From an uncultured Paracoccus sp. (GTDB taxonomy: Bacteria > Pseudomonadota > Alphaproteobacteria > Rhodobacterales > Rhodobacteraceae): DNA of 64,000 nt. Location: contig CAKTBJ010000003.1 of NCBI GenBank assembly GCA_934533075.1, forward strand, positions 40,238-104,237, written 5' to 3'. Shown piece by piece: positions 16,718-25,609 of the stretch (within the stretch, counting starts at the first letter, position 1; every line of letters begins with the position of its first letter). The position numbers were made by a program, and so were the translations under genes. The notes beneath the pieces are model-generated. The model was not told the DNA's origin, searched no databases, and was given only the letters and a program-made list of their open reading frames with translations.

Positions 16718-17668
16718 ATGGCCAGTTTCCTGCTCAACCGATTGGGGCAAAGCCTCATCCTGCTGCTGATCGTGTCGGTCATCGGCTTTCTGGTGCTGAA
16801 CCTGATCCCCGGCGGGCCGCTGGCGCAATACGCGCTGACCCCCGGCATGACGCAGGAGGACATGGCCCGGCTGGCCCGGCAGATGGGCCTCGACCGGCCG
16901 CTGATGGTGCAGTATTTCGACTGGCTGTGGCGGATGCTGCAAGGCGACTGGGGCACCAGCTATCGCGACGGGCAGGCCGTGACCACGGTGATCGGCCGTC
17001 ACCTCTGGGCAACCTTCCTGCTGATGGGCACCTCGACGGTGATCTCGATCGGCATCGGCACCTGGATCGGCATCCGCGGCGCCACGCACCGCTATTCCGC
17101 CTTCGACTATTCCGCCACGGTCTTCGCGATGGTGGCGCTGTCGATCCCGACCTTCTGGTTTGGCCTCGTCGGCATCTATGTCTTCGCGCTGCGGCTGGAA
17201 TGGCTGCCGGCGGGGAACATGTATACGATCGGGGACGGCTCGTTCTACGACTACGCCATCCACCTGATCATGCCCAGCTTCGTGCTGGCGCTGGTGAACA
17301 TCGCGATCTGGAGCCGCTACATGCGCAGCGCCACGCTGGACGTGATCAACCAGGATTTCGTCAACACCGCCCGCGCCAAGGGCCTGACCGAGCGCCGGGT
17401 GCTGATGAAGCACGTCGTCGGCAACGCCCTGCTGCCGATGATCACGCTGGCGGGGATGCAACTGCCCAGCCTGCTGTCGGGCGCGCTGGTGACCGAGACC
17501 GTGTTCACCTGGCCCGGCATGGGGCGGCTGTTCCTCGACAGCCTCAGCTACAGCGACTATCCGGTGGTGATGGGGCTGCTGATGCTGTCGGCGGTGCTGA
17601 CGCTGCTGGGCAACCTGATTGCCGACATCGTGGTGGCGCTGGTCGATCCGCGCATCCGCCTCGCCTGA
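16718..17668 (+). CDS. Dipeptide/oligopeptide-type ABC transporter permease (DppB family), importer 2
   Basis: Inner-membrane permease, 316 residues. It has the DppB-type N-terminus (FLLNRLGQSLILLLIVSVIG), the region LARQMGLDRPLMVQY, and a BPD transport domain with coupling loop NTARAKGLTERRVLMKHVVG. The C-terminal LVDPRIRLA is typical. The start at 16718 places the first helix correctly; the upstream in-frame ATG at 16640 would add a Pro/Gly-rich stretch that lies in the hairpin region. It works with the downstream DppC-type permease. Confidence 0.93.
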   Translation: MASFLLNRLGQSLILLLIVSVIGFLVLNLIPGGPLAQYALTPGMTQEDMARLARQMGLDRPLMVQYFDWLWRMLQGDWGTSYRDGQAVTTVIGRHLWATFLLMGTSTVISIGIGTWIGIRGATHRYSAFDYSATVFAMVALSIPTFWFGLVGIYVFALRLEWLPAGNMYTIGDGSFYDYAIHLIMPSFVLALVNIAIWSRYMRSATLDVINQDFVNTARAKGLTERRVLMKHVVGNALLPMITLAGMQLPSLLSGALVTETVFTWPGMGRLFLDSLSYSDYPVVMGLLMLSAVLTLLGNLIADIVVALVDPRIRLA

Positions 17669-17704
17669 TCCCGCCGCCGCCGCCCGAGACCGAAGGAGCC
17701 TGCC

Positions 17705-18583
17705 ATGACCGCCATCGACCCCACTGAGGCCCGCAGCCACTGGTGGCAGAGCCGCGCCGTCCAGCGTTTCATGCGGCACCGGCTGGCGCTGCTGGGCGTG
17801 GTGATGATCGTATCGCTGACGCTGGTCTGCTTCGTCGGGCCTTACTTCCTGCCCTATGACTCGCTCTATGTGGACCTGCGGGCGCGGTTCGCGCCGCCTA
17901 TGACCGGGCAGCACTACCTGGGCACCGATCCGCTGGGCCGTGACATCGCCGCGCGGTTGCTGGAGGCGGGGCAGATTTCGTTGCAGGTCGGCTTCTATGC
18001 GATGATCCTGTCCACGCTGATCGGCACGCTGGTCGGCGTCGTCGCCGGCTATCGCGGCGGCGTGGTGGCCTCGGTGCTGATGCGGATCGTGGATGCGTTC
18101 CTGGCGTTTCCGTCCATCTTCCTGATGCTGGCGCTGGCCGCGCTGCTGAAGCCCAGTCCGGTGATGATCACCGTCATCATCGCCGTGACCAGCTGGATGG
18201 AGGTCGCCCGCATCGTTGATGCCGAGGTGCGTTCGCTGCGCGAGCGGGAATTCGTGCTGGCCGGCCGCATGCTGGGCCTTTCGACCGCGCATATCATGTT
18301 CCGCGAGGTGCTGCCGAACGTGCTGGGGCCGATCATCGTCGCCGCTACCCTGACCGTGGCGCGGGCGATCCTGCTGGAGGCCTATGTCAGCTTCCTCGGC
18401 TACGGCATCCAGCCGCCGCTGCCCAGCTGGGGCAACATGCTCAACGGTGCCCAGCAATATCTGGACAAGGCGCCCTGGCTGGCGATCATCCCCGGCATCA
18501 CCATCACCATCGCCGTGACCAGCTTCAACTTCATCGGCGACGGGCTGCGCGACGCGCTGGACGTGCGCAGCGAACGGAACTGA
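17705..18583 (+). CDS. Dipeptide/oligopeptide-type ABC transporter permease (DppC family), importer 2
   Basis: Partner permease of 292 residues. The hydrophilic N-terminus precedes the first helix (HRLALLGVVMIVSLTLVCFV). The conserved YLGTDPLGRDIAARLLEAGQ box, the coupling loop LAGRMLGLSTAHIMFREVLP and the end GDGLRDALD are all present. ATG 17705 follows GAAGGAG. It is followed 15 bp later by a glyoxylate reductase-like gene, so the operon seems to continue into catabolic enzymes. Confidence 0.93.
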   Translation: MTAIDPTEARSHWWQSRAVQRFMRHRLALLGVVMIVSLTLVCFVGPYFLPYDSLYVDLRARFAPPMTGQHYLGTDPLGRDIAARLLEAGQISLQVGFYAMILSTLIGTLVGVVAGYRGGVVASVLMRIVDAFLAFPSIFLMLALAALLKPSPVMITVIIAVTSWMEVARIVDAEVRSLREREFVLAGRMLGLSTAHIMFREVLPNVLGPIIVAATLTVARAILLEAYVSFLGYGIQPPLPSWGNMLNGAQQYLDKAPWLAIIPGITITIAVTSFNFIGDGLRDALDVRSERN

Positions 18584-18598
18584 GGACCGACGCGACCG

Positions 18599-19525
18599 AT
18601 GACCCTGCTGATCAATATCGACGAGGCGCGCGGCACGCGCCTGCGCAAGCTGCTGGCCGATCTGGCCCCTGAGCAGAAGGTGGTGCTGCGCTCCGAGGAG
18701 ACCGACCCGGCCGAGGTCCGCCATATCCTGACCTGGCTGGTGCCGGACGACCTGGACCGCTTTCCCGGCCTTTCCACGGTGTTCTCCGTGGGGGCGGGGG
18801 TGGACCAGTTCCTCGGCGCGCGCCTGCCGGAGGGGGTGGGGCTGGCGCGGCTGATCTCGCCCGGCCTGACGGCGATGATGCAGGAATATGTCACCATGTC
18901 GGTGCTGGCTTTGCATCGTCACCTGCCGGCCTATATCGACCAGCGGGCGCGTCAGGTCTGGAAGATGGTGGATATTCCGCCGCCCGCCCCTTTCCGCCGC
19001 GTCGGCGTGATGGGACTGGGCGAGCTGGGCCGCGCCGTGCTGGAGGCGCTGCGCCCCTTCGGCTTCCAGTTGTCCGGCTGGGCGCGCAGCAAGCGCGAGA
19101 TCGAGGGCGTGGACACCTTCCACGGGCCGGAGGGGCTGGACGGTTTTCTTGCCGGTCTGGATTTCCTCGTCGTCCTGCTGCCGCTGACGCCGGAGACCAC
19201 GGGCATCCTGAACGCCGACCTGTTCGCGCGCCTGCCGAAAGGGGCGCATCTGGTGCAGGTCGGGCGCGGCCGGCAACTGGTGCAGGAGGACCTGCTGGCG
19301 GCGCTGGATTCGGGGCGGATCGCGGCGGCGGTGCTGGACGTGACCGACCCCGAGCCTTTGCCGCAGGGTCATCCGTTCTGGACCGATCCGCGCATCATCC
19401 TGACCCCGCATATCGCCTGCATCACCCAGGTCGAGGCGCTGGCCGGCCCGCTGGCCGACAACCTGCGCCGCTTCGACCGGGGCGAGCCGCTGCTGGGCGC
19501 CGTCACGCCGGGCCGGGGATATTGA
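18599..19525 (+). CDS. D-2-hydroxyacid dehydrogenase, glyoxylate/hydroxypyruvate reductase A-like
   Basis: A 308-residue NAD(P)-dependent dehydrogenase. The Rossmann motif is VGVMGLGELGRAV near residue 140. Catalytic Arg lies in VQVGRGRQLV, the Glu in DVTDPEPLP, and the His in TPHIACITQ. The sequence is nearer to GhrA (glyoxylate/hydroxypyruvate reductase) than to phosphoglycerate dehydrogenase. Its stop is separated by one base from the start of the aldolase-like gene, so translation is coupled. If that aldolase releases glyoxylate, this enzyme would reduce it to glycolate; that is an inference from context. Confidence 0.88.
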   Translation: MTLLINIDEARGTRLRKLLADLAPEQKVVLRSEETDPAEVRHILTWLVPDDLDRFPGLSTVFSVGAGVDQFLGARLPEGVGLARLISPGLTAMMQEYVTMSVLALHRHLPAYIDQRARQVWKMVDIPPPAPFRRVGVMGLGELGRAVLEALRPFGFQLSGWARSKREIEGVDTFHGPEGLDGFLAGLDFLVVLLPLTPETTGILNADLFARLPKGAHLVQVGRGRQLVQEDLLAALDSGRIAAAVLDVTDPEPLPQGHPFWTDPRIILTPHIACITQVEALAGPLADNLRRFDRGEPLLGAVTPGRGY

Positions 19526-19526
19526 G

Positions 19527-20675
19527 ATGGACCTTGCCGACCGCGAACCCGGTTTCGACATTCCGGCCCTGCCGGGGATGGCGGTGGCCGAGGTGTTCAC
19601 CCCCTGCCTGATCCTCGATCTGGACGCGCTGGAAGCCAATCTGCGCAAGCTGGGCGATTACGTCGCGGCGCGCGGGCTGCGCCTGCGCAGCCACGGCAAG
19701 ATGCACAAGTCCCCCGATGTGCAGAAGTTGCAGGAGGCCATCGGCGGCGCCACCGGCGTCTGCTACCAGAAGGTGGCCGAGGCCGAGGCCTTCGCCCGCG
19801 CCGGCATCGGCGACATTCTGGTGACGAACGAGGTCCGCGACCTGCGCCAGATCGACCGGCTGGCGCGGCTGCCGCTGCTGGGCGCGCGGCTGGGCGTCTG
19901 CGTCGACGACATGGCTGCCATCGCGCCCCTGTCCGGGGCCGCGCGGCGCCACGGCACCGAACTGTCGGTTCTGGTGGAGCTGGATTGCGGGCAGGGGCGC
20001 TGCGGCGTCGCCGACATCGCGCAGGTGGTGGCGATGGCGCGGGTGATCGACGCCGCGCCGGGCCTGCGCTTTGGGGGGGTGCAGGCCTATCACGGCGGCC
20101 TCCAGCATGTTCCCACCCGCGAGGAGCGTGCCCGGCGCTTCGCCGCCGTGGCCGCGCAGGTCGAGGCCACCGTGGCCGCGCTGACCGAGGCCGGGCTGGC
20201 GCCCGAACTGGTCACCGGCGCGGGGTCGGGGTCCTATTACCTCGAAGGCGCCTCGGGCGTGTTCAACGAGTTGCAATGCGGCTCCTACGCCTTCATGGAT
20301 GCCGATTATGGCCGGGTCGAGGGTGAGGACGGCGACCGCCTGGATGCCACATGGCGCAATGCGCTGTTCGTGCTGACCTCGGTTCTCAGCGATGTCGGGC
20401 CGGGGCGGGCGGTGGTCGATGCCGGGCTGAAGGCGCTGGCGGTCGATAGCGGCCTGCCGGTGGTCTTCGGCCGCGAGGATGTGCGCTATGGCGCCGCCAA
20501 TGACGAGCATGGCATCATCGACGACCCGGCCAACGTCCTGCGCGTGGGCGACCGGCTGCGACTGGTGCCGGGCCATTGCGATCCGACATGCAACCTGCAT
20601 GACTGGTATGTGGGCGTCAGGAACGGCCGGGTGGAAACGGTCTGGCCGATCCCGGCGCGCGGCAAGCTGTTCTAG
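19527..20675 (+). CDS. DSD1-family PLP aldolase, 3-hydroxy-D-aspartate / D-threonine aldolase-like
   Basis: A 382-residue fold-type III PLP enzyme with an alanine-racemase-like barrel. The Schiff-base Lys is probably Lys58 in RSHGKMHKS. The C-terminal metal site is His350 and Asp352 in PGHCDPTCN, a motif shared with beta-hydroxyaspartate aldolase (BhcC/DhaA) of Paracoccus. That enzyme splits 3-hydroxyaspartate into glycine and glyoxylate; D-threonine aldolases give glycine and acetaldehyde. The other genes of the beta-hydroxyaspartate cycle (aminotransferase, dehydratase, iminosuccinate reductase) are not adjacent, so this may be a paralogue with another 3-hydroxyamino acid as substrate. D-serine dehydratase activity is a less likely alternative. 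Confidence 0.85.
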   Translation: MDLADREPGFDIPALPGMAVAEVFTPCLILDLDALEANLRKLGDYVAARGLRLRSHGKMHKSPDVQKLQEAIGGATGVCYQKVAEAEAFARAGIGDILVTNEVRDLRQIDRLARLPLLGARLGVCVDDMAAIAPLSGAARRHGTELSVLVELDCGQGRCGVADIAQVVAMARVIDAAPGLRFGGVQAYHGGLQHVPTREERARRFAAVAAQVEATVAALTEAGLAPELVTGAGSGSYYLEGASGVFNELQCGSYAFMDADYGRVEGEDGDRLDATWRNALFVLTSVLSDVGPGRAVVDAGLKALAVDSGLPVVFGREDVRYGAANDEHGIIDDPANVLRVGDRLRLVPGHCDPTCNLHDWYVGVRNGRVETVWPIPARGKLF

Positions 20676-20693
20676 GCCCGCCGCGCCGCCGGT

Positions 20694-21455
20694 TCAGGCC
20701 ATGTCGGCCAGCAGGTCCCGCGCGGCCTGCACCAGCAGGTGCATGTCCAGCCCGCCGGCCACCATGTCGTAGCCCATCGCCTCGTATCGGCGCGTGGTCT
20801 CCACATCCAGCGAGAGGATGGAGGCGCGCTTGCCCGCCGCCCGGATCTTCCTCGCCGCCTCGGCGATGCCGGCCACCACGTCCGGGTGGTCGGCATCGCC
20901 CGGATGGCCCATGCTGGCCGACAGGTCGGCGGGACCGATGAACACCGCGTCCACGCCTTCGACGGTGGCGATCCGGTCGATGCAGGCCAGCGCCTCGGCG
21001 CTTTCCACCTGCACGATCAGCGCCATCTGGTCGTTCGCCGTGGTCATGTAGTCCCTGGCCAGGCCATAGCGCCCGGCGCGGGTGATGCCGGCGCTGCCGC
21101 GCACGCCGCCCGGCGGATAGCGCATGGCGCGCACCGCCGCGCGGGCCTCGTCGGCGTTCTGCACGAAGGGCACCATCAGCGTCTGCGCGCCCAGATCGAG
21201 GACGCGCTTGATCAGCACCTCGTCGTTCCACGCCACGCGCACCACGCATTCCGTGCCGCCAAGCCCCGCCGCGCGCAGCAGGCCCAACGCGCCGGCGGCC
21301 TCGATCGGGCCGTGTTCGGTGTCGATCAGCAGCCAGTCGAAGCCGACCAGCGAAAGCGCCTCGGCCACCGTCTCGGCGCCCGAGCTGACCCAGATGCCGC
21401 GCAGCCGCTCGCCCGCCGCCATGCGCGCCTTCAGCCTGTTTTCCGGTGCCGCCAT
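20694..21455 (-). CDS. HpcH/HpaI-family class II pyruvate aldolase
   Basis: A 253-residue metal-dependent aldolase of the 4-hydroxy-2-oxoheptanedioate / 2-keto-3-deoxy-sugar acid type, which cleaves 4-hydroxy-2-oxoacids to pyruvate and an aldehyde. Catalytic His48 is in DTEHGP, the phosphate- or carboxylate-binding Arg73 in VVRVAWND, metal Glu in VQVESAEA, and metal Asp in FIGPADLS. Length fits the family (about 250-265). It is convergent with the DSD1-type aldolase, separated by 18 bp. Which acid it cleaves is not visible. Confidence 0.88.
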   Translation of the reverse strand: MAAPENRLKARMAAGERLRGIWVSSGAETVAEALSLVGFDWLLIDTEHGPIEAAGALGLLRAAGLGGTECVVRVAWNDEVLIKRVLDLGAQTLMVPFVQNADEARAAVRAMRYPPGGVRGSAGITRAGRYGLARDYMTTANDQMALIVQVESAEALACIDRIATVEGVDAVFIGPADLSASMGHPGDADHPDVVAGIAEAARKIRAAGKRASILSLDVETTRRYEAMGYDMVAGGLDMHLLVQAARDLLADMA

Positions 21456-21504
21456 GAAACCCTCCGTGATGACGGGCGGATCATGGACCGGCGCCGGGCG
21501 GACC

Positions 21505-23205
21505 TCAAGACAGGGCGATGCCGTTCCGCTGATGGGCCATCAGCGCCCCGCGCCGGCGATGCGAGGCGAAGGGGCCGGGCGGGATTTCCGGCGGGGCGAA
21601 GCTGTCGGGGCTGGCGCGGTCCCAGCGGTCATACCATTCCGCCAGCTCGGGGATTTCCTGATCCAGCAGCAGGAAGCCCTCCGGCAGGTAGGGGTAAGCC
21701 TCGTTGCCGTCCAGGAAGCTGCTGTCGGCCTGCCGGAACATGAAGTGATAGGGGCGGAAGTCGTTGGGGTCCGACAGGCCGGCGGCGCCGGCGATCTCGG
21801 CCAGCGCGTGCATGGTGTTGCGGTGAAAGCGGGCGACGCGCTCGCTCTTGTCGGGCACGTCCAGCGCGCGCTGGCGCAGCGGGTCCTGCGTGGTGATGCC
21901 GGCGGGGCATTTGTTGGTGTGGCAGGCCTGCGCCTGGATGCAGCCGATGGCGAACATGAAGCCGCGGGCCGAGTTGCACCAGTCCGCCCCCAGCGCCAGC
22001 GCGCGGGCCACATCATAGGCCGAGACGATCTTGCCGGCCACGCCGATGCGGATATGCTTGCGGATGCCGGCGCCGCGCAGCGCATTGTGCACGAAGGTCA
22101 GCCCCTCCAGCATCGGCATGCCGACGCGGTTGACGAACTCCACCGGGGCGGCGCCGGTGCCGCCCTCGGCCCCGTCCACGACGATGAAGTCGGGCATGAT
22201 CCCGGTGGACAGCATCGCCTTGACGATGCTGAGGAACTCGCGCCGGTGGCCGATGGCCAGCTTGAAGCCGATGGGCTTGCCGCCCGACAGCTCGCGCAAC
22301 TGCCGGATGAATTCCAGCAGCCCGATCGGGGTCGAGAAGGTGCTGTGCCCGGCGGGGGATATGCAGTCGATGCCCATCGGGATGCCGCGCGCCTCGGCGA
22401 TCTCGGGCGTGATCTTGGCGGCGGGCAGCATGCCGCCGTGGCCGGGCTTGGCGCCCTGGCTCAGCTTGATCTCGATCATCTTGATCTGCGGGTCGCCGGC
22501 CTGCGCGGCGAATTTCTCGGGCGAGAAGCTGCCGTCGTCGTTGCGGCAGCCGAAATAGCCCGAGGCCACCTGATAGATCAGGTCGCCGCCGCCCTCGCGG
22601 TGATAGCGGCTGATGCCGCCCTCGCCCGCATCCTGCGCGAAGCCCGCCTTGCGCGCGCCGGAGTTCAGCGCCAGCACCGCGTTCCTGCCCAGCGAGCCGA
22701 AGCTCATCGCGGAAATGTTGTAGAGGCTGATCGCATAGGGCCGGGTGCAGTCCGGGCCGCCGACCCGCACGCGAAAGTCGCTGCTGGCGATGGTGGTGGG
22801 CACGACCGAATGCGTCATCCACGAATAGCCGCCGCCATAGACGTTCTCGATGGTGCCGAAGGGGCGCTTGTCCTCGTCGCCCTTGGCGCGCTGGTAGACC
22901 AGCGCGCGGGCCGAGCGGCTGAACGGCACCTCGTCCTGGTCGCTCTCGATCAGGTATTGCCGCAGTTCGGGGCGGTAGGTCTCCAGCAGGAAGCGGATAT
23001 GGCCGGCGATGGGATAGTTGCGCAGGATGGCGTGGCGGTGCTGCATCACGTCATGGACGCCGAGGGCCGCCAGCGGCACCAGCACGGCCGAGGCCACCAG
23101 CCACCAGGCGCTGAATGCCGCCGCCAGCAGCAGCGACAGCGCCGCCAGTGCGACGGTGATGAAGAAGACGTAATACCGCCGATAGTCCTGCCTGCCCGTG
23201 GCCAT
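21505..23205 (-). CDS. Membrane-anchored FMN-binding glutamate-synthase-like protein
   Basis: A 566-residue protein with two N-terminal hydrophobic segments (about residues 12-30 and 33-50), then an FMN-binding (beta/alpha)8 barrel like the GltB synthase domain. Visible landmarks are ISAMSFGSLG, KPGHGGMLPAAKIT, DGAEGGTGAAP and the three Cys of a 3Fe-4S cluster in CIQAQACHTNKCPAG. There is no glutaminase domain and no NAD(P)H-binding partner nearby, so it cannot be a classical glutamate synthase. Related proteins are annotated as FMN-binding glutamate synthase family without a proven reaction. It appears monocistronic. Confidence 0.88.
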   Translation of the reverse strand: MATGRQDYRRYYVFFITVALAALSLLLAAAFSAWWLVASAVLVPLAALGVHDVMQHRHAILRNYPIAGHIRFLLETYRPELRQYLIESDQDEVPFSRSARALVYQRAKGDEDKRPFGTIENVYGGGYSWMTHSVVPTTIASSDFRVRVGGPDCTRPYAISLYNISAMSFGSLGRNAVLALNSGARKAGFAQDAGEGGISRYHREGGGDLIYQVASGYFGCRNDDGSFSPEKFAAQAGDPQIKMIEIKLSQGAKPGHGGMLPAAKITPEIAEARGIPMGIDCISPAGHSTFSTPIGLLEFIRQLRELSGGKPIGFKLAIGHRREFLSIVKAMLSTGIMPDFIVVDGAEGGTGAAPVEFVNRVGMPMLEGLTFVHNALRGAGIRKHIRIGVAGKIVSAYDVARALALGADWCNSARGFMFAIGCIQAQACHTNKCPAGITTQDPLRQRALDVPDKSERVARFHRNTMHALAEIAGAAGLSDPNDFRPYHFMFRQADSSFLDGNEAYPYLPEGFLLLDQEIPELAEWYDRWDRASPDSFAPPEIPPGPFASHRRRGALMAHQRNGIALS

Positions 23206-23314
23206 GTCGTTCCCCGATCTGTTCCCAAACCCGACCGGCGCCGCCGGGGGCTGCCGGGGCGCGGATCGCGCGGGACGCTAATCCAAAATTGTGGCGCTGT
23301 CCACCGCGCGCCCG

Positions 23315-24229
23315 TTACGCGGGGCCGGATGCCCGCGCCCGCCGCGCCGGCAGGTTGACCACCGCCGCCGCAGCCGTCATCAGCACCAGCCCGGCGAGGT
23401 CGGTGGCGGTCGGCCGCTCGGACAGGATGAGGACGGAACTGGTGACGCCGATGGCCGGGACCATCAGCATCGACAGGCTCATGGTGCCCGCCGGCAGCCG
23501 CGCCAGCAGCGCATACCACATGACATAGGCCACGGCCTGCGACAGCAGGATGTGATGGGCCAGCGCCAGCCATGTGTCGCGGTGCAGCCCGGCCCAGCCG
23601 ATGCCCTGTGTGATCGTCTGCGGCTCGAACACCAGCATGCCGGCGAAGGCGACGGCGGCGCCGCCGACCAGTTGCCAGGCCGCCATGACGATGGGCGGGG
23701 TGGTGACCGGGAACCGCTTGGTCAGCACGGTGCCGAAGGCCCAGCTGATCCCCGCCAGCAGCGCCAGCACCAGCCCGGCGCCGAAGCTGCCGGCGCGGAT
23801 CAGCGGCCAGCCGAGGCAGAGCAGCCCAAGGCTGCCCAGCACCAGCCCGGCGGTGCGGCGGGCGTCGAGGCGCTCGCCCAGGATCAGGCGGGCGAAGATC
23901 ACCACCCAGATCGGTTGCGTGAAGGTGACGATCACCGCGCGCGAGGTCGGCGCCATAAGCTGCGCGAAGGCCAGCAGCAGGTTGAACAGCGTGATGCTGA
24001 ACAGCCCGGCGATCAGGATCGGCAGCCAGTCGCCCCGGTTCGGCCAGATGCGCCCCTGCCGCGCCAGCGCCAGCCCCAGCAGCACCGCCGCCCCCACGCC
24101 CATGCCGAGGCTGCGCAGGGTCCAGGGTCCCAGCTCGTCCAGCGCGGTGCGCACGGCGGGCCAGTTCAGCCCCCAGAACAGCGCCAGCATCACGATCGCC
24201 AGCAGATCAAGACCGCGCCGCGGAACCAT
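23315..24229 (-). CDS. EamA/DMT-superfamily transporter
   Basis: A 304-residue inner-membrane protein with about ten hydrophobic segments in two EamA repeats (about 10-140 and 155-290). Family-type text includes NWPAVRTALDELGPWTLRSL in the first repeat and FGTVLTKRF in the second. Members export amino acids, metabolites or drugs. There is no neighbouring gene that hints at a substrate. The 69 bp to the glycosyltransferase stop upstream contain no clear feature. Confidence 0.88.
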   Translation of the reverse strand: MVPRRGLDLLAIVMLALFWGLNWPAVRTALDELGPWTLRSLGMGVGAAVLLGLALARQGRIWPNRGDWLPILIAGLFSITLFNLLLAFAQLMAPTSRAVIVTFTQPIWVVIFARLILGERLDARRTAGLVLGSLGLLCLGWPLIRAGSFGAGLVLALLAGISWAFGTVLTKRFPVTTPPIVMAAWQLVGGAAVAFAGMLVFEPQTITQGIGWAGLHRDTWLALAHHILLSQAVAYVMWYALLARLPAGTMSLSMLMVPAIGVTSSVLILSERPTATDLAGLVLMTAAAAVVNLPARRARASGPA

Positions 24230-24298
24230 GCCATCCTCGCCCGAAAAGCCACGGCAGCCCTTCGACAGGATTTCGCGGCGGAAGGCCAGAGGATTCGC

Positions 24299-25471
24299 CT
24301 AGCGCAGCCGGTTGCGGATCGCGGCCAGCAGCCGGGGGCGGCGTTCCAGCAGGTGCATGTAGAGGCCATAGGCGTGGCGATTGGCCAGCACGCGCCGGCG
24401 CAGCCGGGCGAGGCGGCTTCCGGGGGCGCCCATGACGGCCAGCAGCCGGGCCTCCTTGGCGGCGATCCGCGCCGGGTCGGATTGCATCGCCCCGGCCCGC
24501 GCGAACAGCGCCTGCCAGGCGGCAAAGCGCGCCTGCCAGGACAGCCCGTCGCGCCGCGCGCGGTTCTCGGCCTTCAGCCGTGCCAGTTCCGCGCGGTCGC
24601 CGGCCAGGCGGCGCAGGGCGTCCGCCAGCGCCTGCGGCTCGCGCGCGATGACATAGGATTGCTGGGCCGGTCCCAGCACGTCGCGCACCACGCCGACATC
24701 GGTGCTGACCACGGCGGCGCCGGCTGCCATCGCCTCCAGCACCGGGTTGGGCGTGCCCTCGATCAGCGAGGTGCAGGCCAGCACGTCCAGGTCGCGGTAG
24801 AAATCCGGCATGCGCGCGCCGGGCAGGGGGTTCGTCACCTTGTCGGCCACGCGCGCCACCGCCAGCCCCTCGGCCTCCAGCGCCGCCAGCGCCGGGCGGA
24901 AGACGGTGTGGAACCCCTTCATGTCCGGGCCGATCTGGGTGCCCCAGTCGCTGTTGCCGACCCAGCCCACCCGCAGCGGGCCGGGCGGCGCCGGCGCCTC
25001 GGGCGGGGTGAAGCGCGCCAGGTCCACCCCGTCGATCAGCACCGCATCGGGCACGAACAGATGCGGCGCTGCGCCATAATGCCGCGCCAGCGTGCCCGAG
25101 CAGACCGCGTTCAGGTCCGACAGCGCGAAGGGATCGCCCATCTCGGCCAGCGCCTCGGGACTGTCATAGAGGTGATCGTAGACCACGCTCAGCGTGATCT
25201 TCCCGGCCAGAAGGCGGGCCATGCGGGCGCGGCGGCGGGGCGCGGCGCCCAGCATCTCGACGGCGGCGACCAGATCGAAACGCCACAGGAACACGTGCAG
25301 ATCGGCCCATTCCAGCAGCGCGACCAGGGCCTTGGGCCGGCCCGCCCAGTCCCGGCGCGCGACTAGCCGGAATTCGTGCCCGGCGCCGGCGGCATCCGAG
25401 GCCGCCGCGATGGCGCGGCCGATATTGTGGAACGACCAGTCGTCCACGTCGTGGATGAAGGCGATCTTCAT
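24299..25471 (-). CDS. GT4-type glycosyltransferase, paralogue 1 of 3
   Basis: A 390-residue retaining GT-B glycosyltransferase. The donor-binding C-terminal half contains RVGWVGNSDWG, the E-x7-E motif EGTPNPVLEA and STDVGVVRD. The N-terminal half begins IAFIHDVDDWSFHNIGRAI. Shared oddities, namely a VYDHLYDSPEALAE block and a VGWVGNS block, link it to the proteins at 26.5 and 29.3 kb. It is divergent from the epimerase gene (138 bp gap). It probably adds a sugar to a cell-surface glycan; donor and acceptor are unknown. Confidence 0.88.
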   Translation of the reverse strand: MKIAFIHDVDDWSFHNIGRAIAAASDAAGAGHEFRLVARRDWAGRPKALVALLEWADLHVFLWRFDLVAAVEMLGAAPRRRARMARLLAGKITLSVVYDHLYDSPEALAEMGDPFALSDLNAVCSGTLARHYGAAPHLFVPDAVLIDGVDLARFTPPEAPAPPGPLRVGWVGNSDWGTQIGPDMKGFHTVFRPALAALEAEGLAVARVADKVTNPLPGARMPDFYRDLDVLACTSLIEGTPNPVLEAMAAGAAVVSTDVGVVRDVLGPAQQSYVIAREPQALADALRRLAGDRAELARLKAENRARRDGLSWQARFAAWQALFARAGAMQSDPARIAAKEARLLAVMGAPGSRLARLRRRVLANRHAYGLYMHLLERRPRLLAAIRNRLR

Positions 25472-25609
25472 CTGGCCCCCGGAAACTTCATATTCGTCCC
25501 CCGCGTTGTTGCACAGGACCGGCGCAAGGGGCTATGGGGCATCGCAAGGTGGTGTTCCAGTAAAAGCCGGATGTAACGGCATTGTCGAAAGACCTGGAGG
25601 GCAGGCATC

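Noticed and set aside
16478-19648. Open frame of 1056 codons on the minus strand opposite importer 2
   Set aside because: It lies exactly opposite five well-supported genes, has a His/Gln/Arg-rich composition typical of reverse frames in GC-rich DNA, and no recognisable domain.
19527-20675. A complete beta-hydroxyaspartate cycle (bhcABCD)
   Set aside because: Only the aldolase-like gene is present; no aspartate-glyoxylate aminotransferase, dehydratase or iminosuccinate reductase lies nearby.
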